Shown here piece after piece: positions 30,385 to 37,841 of a stretch of 38,188 nucleotides of DNA. The number at the start of each line of letters is the position of its first letter. Position 1 is the stretch's first letter. This DNA comes from a virus. Below the pieces are notes generated by a model. It was not told the origin of the DNA. It made no database searches and saw only the letters and a program-made list of their open reading frames with translations. Position numbers and translations under genes: made by a program. Where the stretch lies: positions 1-38,188 of IMG/VR virus record IMGVR_UViG_3300012931_000044. One strand, given 5' to 3'.

Positions 30385-31937
30385 TGAGGCATTCCCATTG
30401 TGCGACTTGGTTGTGGTTTCAATTTCGCCTTCGTCGTTGATCTTCTTTTCGAGTTGACCACGTTGCTCATTCCGTTTTCACCTTGCCAGCATCCCTCTCG
30501 GGTTGCGTAAGACGGGTTTGCAACTCCGTTTCTTTCCCCAGCAGCGTCGATACGTTCGCGCCACTCAGTTTTAAGACGTAGCCAATCACCTTTAACCGTG
30601 TTCCAGACGTTTGTCATTGTGATGTGTGCCAACAGCTTCAGACGCATCGTTTCAATCGACCCATAGACCATGTAGTGAAAGCCGGACATTTTCAGGTAGG
30701 TCTGAAAGCCAATCGACTCAAACAATGCCGGAGTTTCAAACTTGCTTTTCGGGTCAGTGGTAATCATCGCTGGATAGCCTTCAGGCAATTGCGCGATAAC
30801 CTCGCGCACCATTTGCGCGTACAATTCTTTGGTGTATTTGTTCGGCTCGATCACGGATTGCAGCAGGCAGAATTCACGCGAAACATCGTTCACCTGAAAT
30901 GTGAAAAATCCGCTAAACACATCGTTTATTTTCAAAATGATAGCAGAGTGAATCTGCATATTCTTGCGGGCGGCACGTTTGGCAATGCCATCTTCGATAG
31001 CTAGGCGCGACACATCTTCCTCATAACCAGATCCAAGTACGCTCTTAACGTAAACCCATTCGATGGTATCCTCGAATAGTGCTGTCTGATCTTTATGTAC
31101 GGTCATATCCATTTTATTTTCCTTTGGTTTGATTTTTGAAACTTCAACTCCGCATTGATCTGGACATGCGTTACACGTCCCAAGATAAATGCTAGCGTTA
31201 TGTAGTGAGACGAACTTGCCGCCTCCGATTGCTTCTTCGATCTTAGTTAAAATTATGTCGCCATTCATTACCCTTTCGTTGTTTGAACTTGCGCGGAGTG
31301 GATTGTCGATTACCGGAGTTAGAGATAACAAATAGTCCTGTTTTGCTTGGCACTGTTGCGCCCATTCAGACGTACCATATTCACACGTTACCACCCTGCA
31401 AATGCTTCGCACACCAGCAGCGCGTAGTCGCTCGATCTGCTTTACCCTGTGCTTCATTTCTGCGTCTGTATCTAGTCCGCTGGTTGAAGTGTTCACAACA
31501 GCATTGACGTTTTTCAATCTTTCAATATCATCATCCGAAAGTGTTTTCCAGTGCTTTGTGATAATTACCGGAATCTTTCCTGTGCCGCGCAGTGCTTCGC
31601 AAACTGAAATTGTGTTTTCCCAATCAATAGACGGGTCGCCAGCAGTACCAACCCGATACCACGGCGCGTAGAAATCCTTTACGGCAAAAAAAACATCCCC
31701 ATAATTATCAGCAGTGAGCTTCCGAGAAACGCTAGCAGTAAAATCAATTCCATATCGTGAAGCGGTCTTATTCGCATAGCATTCCCCATAGCACCCGCCT
31801 TCAGGATGAGCATTCATTCCCTGCGTACATCCTTTTACGGTGTCCACATCAAGTACGCCCTTGGCGTTTTCTACGGCTGTGAGAATTGGAAGATACCGAT
31901 TAGCGTGGTTTTCTTCTTCCAGAAATGATAATTGCAT
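30183..31937 (-). CDS. Composite radical-SAM-like + GNAT-like protein with methyltransferase N-terminus
   Basis: The frame encodes 584 residues, of which about 487 look genuine. Residues 1-270: a TIM-barrel-like domain with C37, C49, C53 (GCTQGMNAHPEGGCYGECYA), TKHW near 127-130, NTSTSGLD near 149-156 and a C-terminal C255xxC258xxxC262 cluster, suggesting iron-sulfur and radical SAM chemistry. Residues about 280-430: a GNAT-like domain (FSGFFTFQVND, ETPALFESIGFQTYLKMSGF). Residues 441-487: the N-terminus of a methyltransferase (NVWNTVKGDWLRLKTEWRERI). After that the frame is a shadow of the methyltransferase gene. ATG 31937 follows AGAGGA. Confidence 0.65.
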   Translation of the reverse strand: MQLSFLEEENHANRYLPILTAVENAKGVLDVDTVKGCTQGMNAHPEGGCYGECYANKTASRYGIDFTASVSRKLTADNYGDVFFAVKDFYAPWYRVGTAGDPSIDWENTISVCEALRGTGKIPVIITKHWKTLSDDDIERLKNVNAVVNTSTSGLDTDAEMKHRVKQIERLRAAGVRSICRVVTCEYGTSEWAQQCQAKQDYLLSLTPVIDNPLRASSNNERVMNGDIILTKIEEAIGGGKFVSLHNASIYLGTCNACPDQCGVEVSKIKPKENKMDMTVHKDQTALFEDTIEWVYVKSVLGSGYEEDVSRLAIEDGIAKRAARKNMQIHSAIILKINDVFSGFFTFQVNDVSREFCLLQSVIEPNKYTKELYAQMVREVIAQLPEGYPAMITTDPKSKFETPALFESIGFQTYLKMSGFHYMVYGSIETMRLKLLAHITMTNVWNTVKGDWLRLKTEWRERIDAAGERNGVANPSYATREGCWQGENGMSNVVNSKRRSTTKAKLKPQPSRTMGMPQCLTLWPVKLSPACSCRKKGKGFTTRSEAVFRWVMLLALVGMSITPARFAKTRRMRTTRFVLNSMGA

Positions 31938-32054
31938 GGTGTCCTCTAAGACGTTTGGTTGAGTGGTGTAGGCCGACTAATGTTAGAGCAGAAGTCGTTT
32001 AAAGCCTCCGCTACCTACAAAACGAACTATACCTAAATTACTTTCTCTCCGCAA

Positions 32055-32297
32055 TCACTTCTTCCTCGCCGCCACCATCGCATCAACCAGATTGTCGAAT
32101 CCGGTTCCTTGCGAGATGTTTTCCTGATACAACTGCTTGAACTCGCGCGGAGTGAGTGTGCGCAGCAGTTCGTATCGCTCGGCAGCTTTCACAACTTCGT
32201 CCAGAGCGACTCCAATGATGGTAGGAGACAGTTGTTCTGTTTCTGCGCCACGCCGCCATTCGTTGAAGTCCTTTACGGTCTTGATGTGTTGTTTCAT
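32055..32297 (-). CDS. Hypothetical protein, 80 residues
   Basis: Helical product: VKDFNEWRRGAETEQLSPTIIGVALDEVVKAAERYELLRTLTPREFKQLY. No motif recognised. Its start overlaps the upstream stop (ATGA). The 117 bp after it, up to the composite modification gene, hold no gene that I can support. Confidence 0.6.
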   Translation of the reverse strand: MKQHIKTVKDFNEWRRGAETEQLSPTIIGVALDEVVKAAERYELLRTLTPREFKQLYQENISQGTGFDNLVDAMVAARKK

Positions 32298-32476
32298 TTG
32301 AAATACTGCTCCACAATTTCAGGTTCATCATTCAAAACTGTCTGCAAGAAGGCAACAGGCTCAATCGTTCCAATGTGCAAAAACAAGTCATGCTGGCTGT
32401 ATGCGGTTGCATCGTCTATGGTTGAAACTACTATGCGTCCATCGGTAATGCATCGGTAAATAAATAGAGGGTTCAT
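32294..32476 (-). CDS. Hypothetical protein, 60 residues
   Basis: NPLFIYRCITDGRIVVSTIDDATAYSQHD and an acidic C-terminus. Coupled by ATGA to both neighbours. Function unknown. Confidence 0.55.
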   Translation of the reverse strand: MNPLFIYRCITDGRIVVSTIDDATAYSQHDLFLHIGTIEPVAFLQTVLNDEPEIVEQYFK

Positions 32477-32817
32477 AGTACTTTATCCTGTGCACGTTGA
32501 TTCGCCCCAATTGAGCGCCAAACTTCCAATTTAGCCTGTGCAGCAATCAGCCTCCAGCGTAATGTCTCTTCCGACTCTACGGCGGCTTCCAGTGCCTTCA
32601 GGTGCGCTTCGTACTCTGGGTTAGCATAAGCGTCCCTTTCCTGTGTAGCGGAGGCTGTAGCGCCTTCCTGTTGGGCTTTCTGCATTAGTTTAGCCTTTAG
32701 CGTCTTGCGGTACTCTTCGATGTACACCCTGTTCGCCTTGGCTTGTGCGTATGCCTTGGCGTTGTCCCGGATGAAGTCTAGGACTTTGAAGATGTTTATT
32801 TCTGCTTGGTCGCTCAT
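32473..32817 (-). CDS. Coiled-coil phage protein, 114 residues
   Basis: Nearly all helical: VLDFIRDNAKAYAQAKANRVYIEEYRKTLKAKLM, then YANPEYEAHLKALEAAVESEETLRWRLIAAQAKLEVWRSIGANQRA. I associate this pattern with a conserved hypothetical protein in replication/recombination regions of proteobacterial siphophages. No catalytic motif; might be a recombination accessory. Confidence 0.65.
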   Translation of the reverse strand: MSDQAEINIFKVLDFIRDNAKAYAQAKANRVYIEEYRKTLKAKLMQKAQQEGATASATQERDAYANPEYEAHLKALEAAVESEETLRWRLIAAQAKLEVWRSIGANQRAQDKVL

Positions 32818-32839
32818 GTTCGTTTACCTGGATGGAGCT

Positions 32840-33115
32840 TTATAGGTTAGGCGGAAGGCTGTATGTCCAAACCCATTTAGGAAAGCCAACTTGCCAATTG
32901 CCTCCGAGGCTTATCTTTCCGCGCTTAAGTTTTCCTTGGTTAAACATGCTTTTTGCAAGGCGCATTGCTTTATATACAGTCTGCGCTCCAAAATAACATT
33001 CATGTCTTTTTCCACCGAATAACTTATGGAATTCTTCATGAAATTCTGTATCTAGCGCGTCAAAACCGCAATGGTTTCCACACCAGTTTATAATAAACTT
33101 TTCCTGCTCATTCAT
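32840..33115 (-). CDS. Hypothetical protein, 91 residues
   Basis: WCGNHCGFDALDTEFHEEFHKLFGGKRHECYFGAQTVYKAMRLAKSMFNQGKLKRG shows a wHTH-like C-terminal half; the end WVWTYSLPPN is hydrophobic. Function unknown. Start coupled to the upstream gene by ATGA. Confidence 0.6.
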   Translation of the reverse strand: MNEQEKFIINWCGNHCGFDALDTEFHEEFHKLFGGKRHECYFGAQTVYKAMRLAKSMFNQGKLKRGKISLGGNWQVGFPKWVWTYSLPPNL

Positions 33116-33318
33116 TTTCTAGACTCCATCCCACATTCACACCGCAATGCGGACATTCTTTCCTCTTCTTCGTCCTGCAATGCCATCGCTTTGTGCTGCT
33201 TTATCGCGGATTCCAAAACTTCCAATCTTTCGATATTGTGGCTTGCAATTGCCATTGAGCGCTCGGCGTGGAGATTGTCCAAAAGTTTCTGGTTGTATTG
33301 TTTTTTGGAGTGGGTCAT
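33112..33318 (-). CDS. Small helical protein with terminal cysteines
   Basis: 68 residues from ATG 33318, which overlaps the DUF551 gene stop. LLDNLHAERSMAIASHNIERLEVLESAI helix, then DEEEERMSALRCECGMES. Role unknown. Confidence 0.5.
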   Translation of the reverse strand: MTHSKKQYNQKLLDNLHAERSMAIASHNIERLEVLESAIKQHKAMALQDEEEERMSALRCECGMESRK

Positions 33319-33530
33319 TTTGGCGCTTCTGGTAGTGGCATCCAGTGAGACGGTGAGCAAAAATCATCCTCTGTTACTTCGAGACTCCACCAAGAATTGT
33401 CCTTGCGGAACTTAACTACTGAATAATTCAGTCCGGTAATTTTTTTTGATTCTGAATACAGAGGCCAGTACCCAAATACGTCTTGCCCATCTTCCGGCAA
33501 TCTTTCTTTTACGCTAATCCATTTCATCAC
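33315..33530 (-). CDS. DUF551-family protein
   Basis: 71 residues: KWISVKERLPEDGQDVFGYWPLY at the start and SHWMPLPEAPK at the end are the defining features of DUF551, a small domain common in phage early regions of unknown function. Confidence 0.85.
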   Translation of the reverse strand: MMKWISVKERLPEDGQDVFGYWPLYSESKKITGLNYSVVKFRKDNSWWSLEVTEDDFCSPSHWMPLPEAPK

Positions 33531-33548
33531 ATCACCTCACTCTTGGAG

Positions 33549-33761
33549 TTACAATTCACCAGTTATACGCAGCGGCCAAACTGGCTCGTAGTTTGAATCT
33601 ATTGCGGTAAGGATAAAAAACATCGCGCCGAATATCCACTCATTCAAAATCATCACCGGAATAAATATCCAATGCCTTTCATGCACGACTGGCGCAATTG
33701 AATCAAGATCAGCAAAATACACAGGGCAACATCCAAACCATCCTTTGTGTGTGAATTTCAT
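33549..33761 (-). CDS. Small membrane protein, 70 residues
   Basis: ATG 33761 overlaps the upstream TGA. Contains CCPVYFADLDSIAPVVHERHWIFIPVMILNEWIFGAMFFILTAID, with one membrane segment. Function unknown. Confidence 0.5.
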   Translation of the reverse strand: MKFTHKGWFGCCPVYFADLDSIAPVVHERHWIFIPVMILNEWIFGAMFFILTAIDSNYEPVWPLRITGEL

Positions 33762-33973
33762 TTTTTCCCCTTCGCGTAACTTTTTCGATACACAGCGCAA
33801 ACCTTATCGCCAAGCATAGAGGTTTGTTTTGCAAACCTTGCTTCTTTTGGGTTTGCGCTTATGCCATCATACTCTCCACGAAGAATGGATATTCTTACAT
33901 CCATGATCGCATCATGCACAACTCGGTACAGTTCATCTTCACGGCGCTTGCTGTAATGTTTCCTATCTTCCAT
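33758..33973 (-). CDS. Basic hypothetical protein, 71 residues
   Basis: Chosen ATG 33973 lies seven bases after AAGGAG; an ATG at 33988 is upstream of that site. Charged N-terminus (EDRKHYSKRREDELYRVVHDA), ending YAKGKK. Function unknown. Confidence 0.55.
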   Translation of the reverse strand: MEDRKHYSKRREDELYRVVHDAIMDVRISILRGEYDGISANPKEARFAKQTSMLGDKVCAVYRKSYAKGKK

Positions 33974-34025
33974 TTCATTCTCCTTCACCGTTACACACCG
34001 GGCATGGTAGCCCGCGCTTTGCTTC

Positions 34026-34151
34026 TTAATCTTTACGAAAATTTACCCACAATGCGGCAGCAATCCATCCCCATGCCCAATATCCGCTTGACGTATTTGC
34101 AAGGATTATAAATGCCCACACCATCACATCATCTTGCGTTGCTGGTCTCAT
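34026..34151 (-). CDS. Single-helix membrane peptide, 41 residues
   Basis: ATG 34151 follows AAGGAG in the end of the preceding micro gene. Sequence RPATQDDVMVWAFIILANTS then SGYWAWGWIAAALWVNFRKD; one tryptophan-rich membrane segment. The 52 bp that follow hold only the ribosome site of the next gene. Confidence 0.45.
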   Translation of the reverse strand: MRPATQDDVMVWAFIILANTSSGYWAWGWIAAALWVNFRKD

Positions 34152-34153
34152 TT

Positions 34154-34207
34154 TCAAATCTCCTTGCGCTTCTTGCGCGGCTTGTCGAACATTTCAGAGG
34201 TTCTCAT
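34154..34207 (-). CDS. Micro-ORF, 17 residues, basic
   Basis: ATG 34207 overlaps the TGA of the gene before. Peptide MRTSEMFDKPRKKRKEI. Its last codons (AAGGAGATT) provide the ribosome site of the next gene, so its main role may be translational coupling. Confidence 0.3.
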   Translation of the reverse strand: MRTSEMFDKPRKKRKEI

Positions 34208-34464
34208 TTTTCGCTTTCAATTATCTTTATTCCATATCTTGCTTTTAACAATTGATATTCGTGCCATTTGTGGATGGTTTCAAACTTCGCAAATCCAAAT
34301 TGATCTTTTTTTACCTTATCCAAAATACTCTTCCTGTTTTGTTTGTACCACGCATCGGCGTCAGATATTTTGTAGAACAACCGCACAGCAGAGCTTAACG
34401 CTTGTGATGTGCAATAATTCTCAGGCTCATAAAAAGGGCTTTTAAGCCTAACATGATCGTTCAT
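34204..34464 (-). CDS. Hypothetical protein, 86 residues
   Basis: ATG 34464 follows AAGGGAGATTGA, the end of the upstream gene. Sequence SPFYEPENYCTSQALSSAVRLFYKISDADAWYKQNRKS; mixed helix. Function unknown. Confidence 0.5.
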   Translation of the reverse strand: MNDHVRLKSPFYEPENYCTSQALSSAVRLFYKISDADAWYKQNRKSILDKVKKDQFGFAKFETIHKWHEYQLLKARYGIKIIESEK

Positions 34465-34468
34465 TTCT

Positions 34469-34876
34469 TCAATCTCCCTTTGCTTTATCAATACTATATG
34501 GCGTCATTTCAACTAACAGATTCCCCATTGTTCCAATTATGTTGCCGTTTTTCTTTATGTTTTTTGCAACATACTCATTGGAATTATCCGCCTCGATTAG
34601 CAGTTTTGAAATGTTAGACCAGTTAGTTAGGCGCGCATTTCTATCTGACATTTGCCAATCAAGTTCCTCCAGTAATGATTCAATACTATCTCCATGTCCG
34701 GTAGCAAAACCATGCCGAACAATAAAAGATGCAATTGATTTTTTAACTTCAGATTCCAGATCGCGCAGATAAATTATTTCATATGCAATTTCATCGTGCG
34801 CTTCGCCGTTTCCCAATTGTTCAAGAATTGATTCTGCTCGAACTCTCTGCGATGAATCTAATTTAATTTTTTCCAT
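34469..34876 (-). CDS. Hypothetical protein, 135 residues
   Basis: Chosen ATG 34876 is two bases after the upstream stop. Helical N-terminal half (QRVRAESILEQLGNGEAHDEIAYEIIYLRDLESEV), middle ESLLEELDWQMSDRNARLTNW. Ends in DKAKGD, a C-terminus shared with two neighbouring genes. Function unknown. Confidence 0.55.
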   Translation of the reverse strand: MEKIKLDSSQRVRAESILEQLGNGEAHDEIAYEIIYLRDLESEVKKSIASFIVRHGFATGHGDSIESLLEELDWQMSDRNARLTNWSNISKLLIEADNSNEYVAKNIKKNGNIIGTMGNLLVEMTPYSIDKAKGD

Positions 34877-34877
34877 T

Positions 34878-35042
34878 TCACTCTCCCTTTGCTTTTTCCA
34901 CAATCTCCGTGAAGTAATCATCTGATAAATTTATGTCAATACCAGCCGCAACTTTTACGGCCTTGCGTTCACTCATTGGGCCTAGCTCTTTTACAACTTT
35001 GCCAGTATCTTCTTCTTTCACTTGTACGTAAAAATTATCCAT
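34878..35042 (-). CDS. Small conserved-looking phage protein, 54 residues
   Basis: DNFYVQVKEEDTGKVVKELGPMSERKAVKVAAGIDINL is a pattern I have met in other phage proteins of unknown role. Ends in EKAKGE; that end contains the ribosome site of the next gene. ATG 35042 chosen for the same reason. Confidence 0.6.
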   Translation of the reverse strand: MDNFYVQVKEEDTGKVVKELGPMSERKAVKVAAGIDINLSDDYFTEIVEKAKGE

Positions 35043-35043
35043 T

Positions 35044-35280
35044 TCAATCTCCCTTTGCTTTACGTCCGTTATGAAATACATGCAACTTAATTTTTTCTGT
35101 TACTTCTACTTCCACGCACCGCCATCCATTCGCATAAGCTGCTTTTGTTGGGTTGTTTGAATAAGCGTATTGCAACGTTTTATGTAGCACCTTCTCGTAA
35201 GCTAGATGCCATGCCCATGCTCTATTGGTAGAAGTTGTTTCAACCAACAAAAAACCGCTAGGTGATTTAATTGCGAACAT
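35044..35280 (-). CDS. Hypothetical protein, 78 residues
   Basis: FAIKSPSGFLLVETTSTNRAWAWHLAYEKVLHKTLQYAY then GWRCVEVEVTEKIKLHVFHNGRKAKGD. Alpha/beta; may be a small phage domain. AAAGG precedes its ATG. Function unknown. Confidence 0.6.
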   Translation of the reverse strand: MFAIKSPSGFLLVETTSTNRAWAWHLAYEKVLHKTLQYAYSNNPTKAAYANGWRCVEVEVTEKIKLHVFHNGRKAKGD

Positions 35281-35294
35281 TATTCATTTACCTT

Positions 35295-35471
35295 TCACAA
35301 ACACCGATGGATAATCACTTTCCCATCTACCTGGAGCCTGTGCTTTTCAGCATAAGCTCTTTCCTGTGCTGCTGAATTCTTGCTGACCTCAGTGTCGTCT
35401 ACCTTTTTGGCGTAGTGGTTTGGCTTTCTCTTTTCAATCACTTTCTTTTCGCATTGCATTTTAAAGCTCAT
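35295..35471 (-). CDS. Basic hypothetical protein, 58 residues
   Basis: ATG 35471 overlaps the helicase TGA. Lysine-rich: KMQCEKKVIEKRKPNHYAKKV, then AAQERAYAEKHRLQVDGKV. May bind nucleic acid. Function unknown. Confidence 0.5.
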   Translation of the reverse strand: MSFKMQCEKKVIEKRKPNHYAKKVDDTEVSKNSAAQERAYAEKHRLQVDGKVIIHRCL

Positions 35472-36406
35472 CTCAAATTCTCCCTATATCTCATTGATTG
35501 AATATCGTACCAAAGAGCTATGCGCCCTTCCCATTCTCCATTGCGTTGCTTGTCGCAAATAATCATCGTGTCCGGCGCATCTTTGTTTTCTTCTGTTGCT
35601 TTTCCTTCCGCGATAAGCAGTTCTTTTTTCTTGTTCCGCCATACCGTAAGAACGTTGTCTGCCTGATCTGTAATCGCGCCTGTTCCCTTAACGCTCATCT
35701 TGTTTGGCATTTCCATTTCGCTATCACCTTTCCTTGCGTGAGTGACTAAGTGAATATGGCATTCTGTGTCTTTCGCAGCAGCACATAGCCGGTCAACAAA
35801 TCTCTTCTGTCCGTTGTAATCGTCCTCTCCTAGTCCGCACTTCATAAGTGAGTCAATCACGAAGTGTTCGCAAAGTAACTTTTCAGCCGCGTAGTAAATA
35901 ACCTGGATTATCCTATCCGCTGCTACTGTTCCTTGTTGGTCGTAAAGCCAGAGTTTATTTTCTGCCCTAACCAAAAATTGATTTACATATTCAGGTGTAG
36001 GATACTTCCCGCCCAAAGATTGTTTTACCATTCTCGCCAGCGTAATAACTGGCTTCATTTCTAGAGAGGCAATACAGCATCTTCTCTGACGCATGAATCC
36101 CATAATGATCTGGCCTAATACCGCGCTCTTTCCATGCCCGTTAATCCCGTTCCAGATAGAAAGTTCTGAATGCCTGAACTTAATCAAGTCATCGGTCTTT
36201 GACCACGGCATAGAATCTCCGCTTGCTTCGTTGTTTGGGTCAAAGTAACTATTAAGTTCATCCTCGAAATGCGATGCTGGTTTAACTGATTCGTGGCAGT
36301 CGTTATCCCTTCCATTCATGTATGCGTCAAAATCAACTTGATCTAACATCAGTCGTTTGATTCTGGATTCATCCAGCGCAATAGCGGCTTTTTCTAAGTT
36401 ACTCAT
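35468..36406 (-). CDS. Replicative DNA helicase (DnaB/RecA-like ATPase)
   Basis: 312 residues. Walker A GINGHGKS at 87-94, SLEMKPVITLARM (motif near 114-126), Walker B HFVIDS at 181-186, VTHARK at 221-226 and GTGAITDQADNVLTVWRNK (arginine finger region), all as in phage DnaB/Twinkle-type hexameric helicases. The N-terminal DnaB domain is missing. Overlaps the primase-like gene by 4 bp, forming a replication module. Confidence 0.87.
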   Translation of the reverse strand: MSNLEKAAIALDESRIKRLMLDQVDFDAYMNGRDNDCHESVKPASHFEDELNSYFDPNNEASGDSMPWSKTDDLIKFRHSELSIWNGINGHGKSAVLGQIIMGFMRQRRCCIASLEMKPVITLARMVKQSLGGKYPTPEYVNQFLVRAENKLWLYDQQGTVAADRIIQVIYYAAEKLLCEHFVIDSLMKCGLGEDDYNGQKRFVDRLCAAAKDTECHIHLVTHARKGDSEMEMPNKMSVKGTGAITDQADNVLTVWRNKKKELLIAEGKATEENKDAPDTMIICDKQRNGEWEGRIALWYDIQSMRYRENLR

Positions 36407-36825
36407 ACGCCAGCAAGCTCCGCAGCTTCGTTAAGACGTTCTGCCGATAACAACACACGTTTTCTATCTTGGTCTGATAGTTCGATACCATGAGAGATAT
36501 TTAATGCCGCCAGCGCAACTAAGCGCGTTTCAAACTGTACTAAGGCTAAAACGTCATTCGCATTGAAGGCGCGGCGTACTGGTTTTGCGCGGTGGAATAA
36601 TGCATGGTCTTGTGGAAACAAGTCGTTAAACTCAAGACCGATTGCGTCCAGGATTGACTGAGTATCGCATCCGCCAAAGCAATGCATAAGGATACGTCCA
36701 TCTCCGCAATCTCTAACCGTCATAGATGGCGAACGATCTTCGTGAGCAGGACAACAAGCTATGTATGCTCCGCGTCCGGTGGATTTTACTTTATGCAAAC
36801 GGTTTAACAGATTATCAATGCTCAT
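36403..36825 (-). CDS. Primase CHC2-type zinc-binding domain protein
   Basis: 140 residues. Zinc ligands C25, H28 (CCPAHEDRSPS) and C49, C53 (MHCFGGCD) match the N-terminal zinc ribbon of DnaG-type primases, followed by SILDAIGLEFNDLFP. The TOPRIM catalytic core is absent, so the protein may recognise the template and rely on a host or another primase. Confidence 0.78.
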   Translation of the reverse strand: MSIDNLLNRLHKVKSTGRGAYIACCPAHEDRSPSMTVRDCGDGRILMHCFGGCDTQSILDAIGLEFNDLFPQDHALFHRAKPVRRAFNANDVLALVQFETRLVALAALNISHGIELSDQDRKRVLLSAERLNEAAELAGV

Positions 36826-37511
36826 ATGAAATTCCCTAATTCTGATTGTCCCGACTTAATTTCTGCGCCTTCCCATTTTCTTTGGTTCAGGTAAACCAAA
36901 GGAGCAGAGATAAAATCAGGGTCTTTCCAAACTCCATTTCCCTTGCAATACTCGACGTGGGAAATAATTACTTGAGAAACAGTATCAAGATTAAACTTTT
37001 TCCACACTTCCCAGCATTTTCCTTGAGCCCCCTTCCTTTTACTCGAAGGCCATGCATTCCAGAAGTCACCGAATGCAGTAGAAAACGATATTTGTTTATT
37101 TCTTAAATGCTTTAATTCTTGTTCTTGTGTTACCCGTGTGTTGGCAGCGTGTTGTTCGTTTGTTGTTTCGCGTGTTGATTGTTCTGTAACATCGTTATAT
37201 TTGTTATAATTAACAATGGTATATACGCTAAATGCGTGTGTTGGTTTGAGTGTTAAAATTTCCATTTTTTCTAATCTGACCAAAATAGTGCGGATTGATT
37301 GAATTGATAGTTTCATATCCTTTGCCAACACCCGAATTGCTAATATCCCTTGGCCGCGCTCAAGCTCTACAACACCGTATTTTGTACCTCGCTTTGTCGC
37401 CTTGTGTGTGGCGTGAAGGATTAAAAACAACATTGTCGCTAGAGTATCCGGCATTTGAAGAAGGCCAGAATCCTCCAGCTTACGCCAGATTTTTATATAC
37501 CCACGTTGCAC
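36822..37511 (-). CDS. Replication initiation protein (O-like/DnaD-like)
   Basis: 229 residues. N-terminal wHTH: RGYIKIWRKLEDSGLLQMPDT ... RGQGILAIRVLAKDMKLSIQSIRTILVRLEKMEILTLK, as in lambda O-like and many phage initiation proteins. The middle is a polar linker; the C-terminus has FGDFWNAWPSSKRKGAQGKCWEVWKKF, typical of these replication proteins. Likely binds the origin and loads the helicase encoded two genes downstream. Confidence 0.82.
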   Translation of the reverse strand: MQRGYIKIWRKLEDSGLLQMPDTLATMLFLILHATHKATKRGTKYGVVELERGQGILAIRVLAKDMKLSIQSIRTILVRLEKMEILTLKPTHAFSVYTIVNYNKYNDVTEQSTRETTNEQHAANTRVTQEQELKHLRNKQISFSTAFGDFWNAWPSSKRKGAQGKCWEVWKKFNLDTVSQVIISHVEYCKGNGVWKDPDFISAPLVYLNQRKWEGAEIKSGQSELGNFI

Positions 37512-37513
37512 AT

Positions 37514-37651
37514 TCAGCTACCGATAGACTTCTTCAACTCAACACAAAGCGCCAGCACAGCCTCGCGTTTGTATTGCGGCAATACCATAGGGATTAGCTT
37601 TGATATTCTCAAGGCTGTGGCAAATTTCGGGTTACTCGAATGAGTGTGCAT
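37514..37651 (-). CDS. Small hypothetical protein, 45 residues
   Basis: ATG 37651 follows a strong AGGAGGGAG inside the upstream gene and lies within it in another frame (20-bp overlap). Sequence SNPKFATALRISKLIPMVLPQ then YKREAVLALCVELKKSIGS; helical. Function unknown. Confidence 0.55.
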   Translation of the reverse strand: MHTHSSNPKFATALRISKLIPMVLPQYKREAVLALCVELKKSIGS

Positions 37652-37820
37652 TGCGCTCCCTCCTGGCCTTGATAAGTTGCAGAGACATCCTTGCGCGGGT
37701 AACGCTATGCTTTTCTGCAAATTCTGTAATGGTTGTGCCTTCTGGTAGCTTCTCGAATTGAGCTAGTAATTTAGCCCTGCGCTTCTGTGCTACCGCTTCA
37801 ATATCTCGCATACGTGCCAT
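37632..37820 (-). CDS. Small HTH regulator, first gene of the replication operon
   Basis: 62 residues: RDIEAVAQKRRAKLLAQFEK, then GTTITEFAEKHSVTRARMSLQLIKARRE, a clear helix-turn-helix. ATG follows AAAGGAGGATTT. It stands immediately after a promoter with a perfect palindrome, so autoregulation is plausible. Confidence 0.7.
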   Translation of the reverse strand: MARMRDIEAVAQKRRAKLLAQFEKLPEGTTITEFAEKHSVTRARMSLQLIKARRERNAHSFE

Positions 37821-37821
37821 A

Positions 37822-37839
37822 AATCCTCCTTTGAGGATT
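37822..37839 (-). promoter_or_regulatory. Palindrome covering the ribosome site (operator or RNA switch)
   Basis: AATCCTC (37822-37828) and GAGGATT (37833-37839) are perfect inverted arms around 4 bases. In the transcript the hairpin AAUCCUC-AAAG-GAGGAUU traps the ribosome site of the HTH gene at 37820. On DNA it sits just after the -10 element, where a repressor dimer could bind. Confidence 0.55.
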
Positions 37840-37841
37840 AC

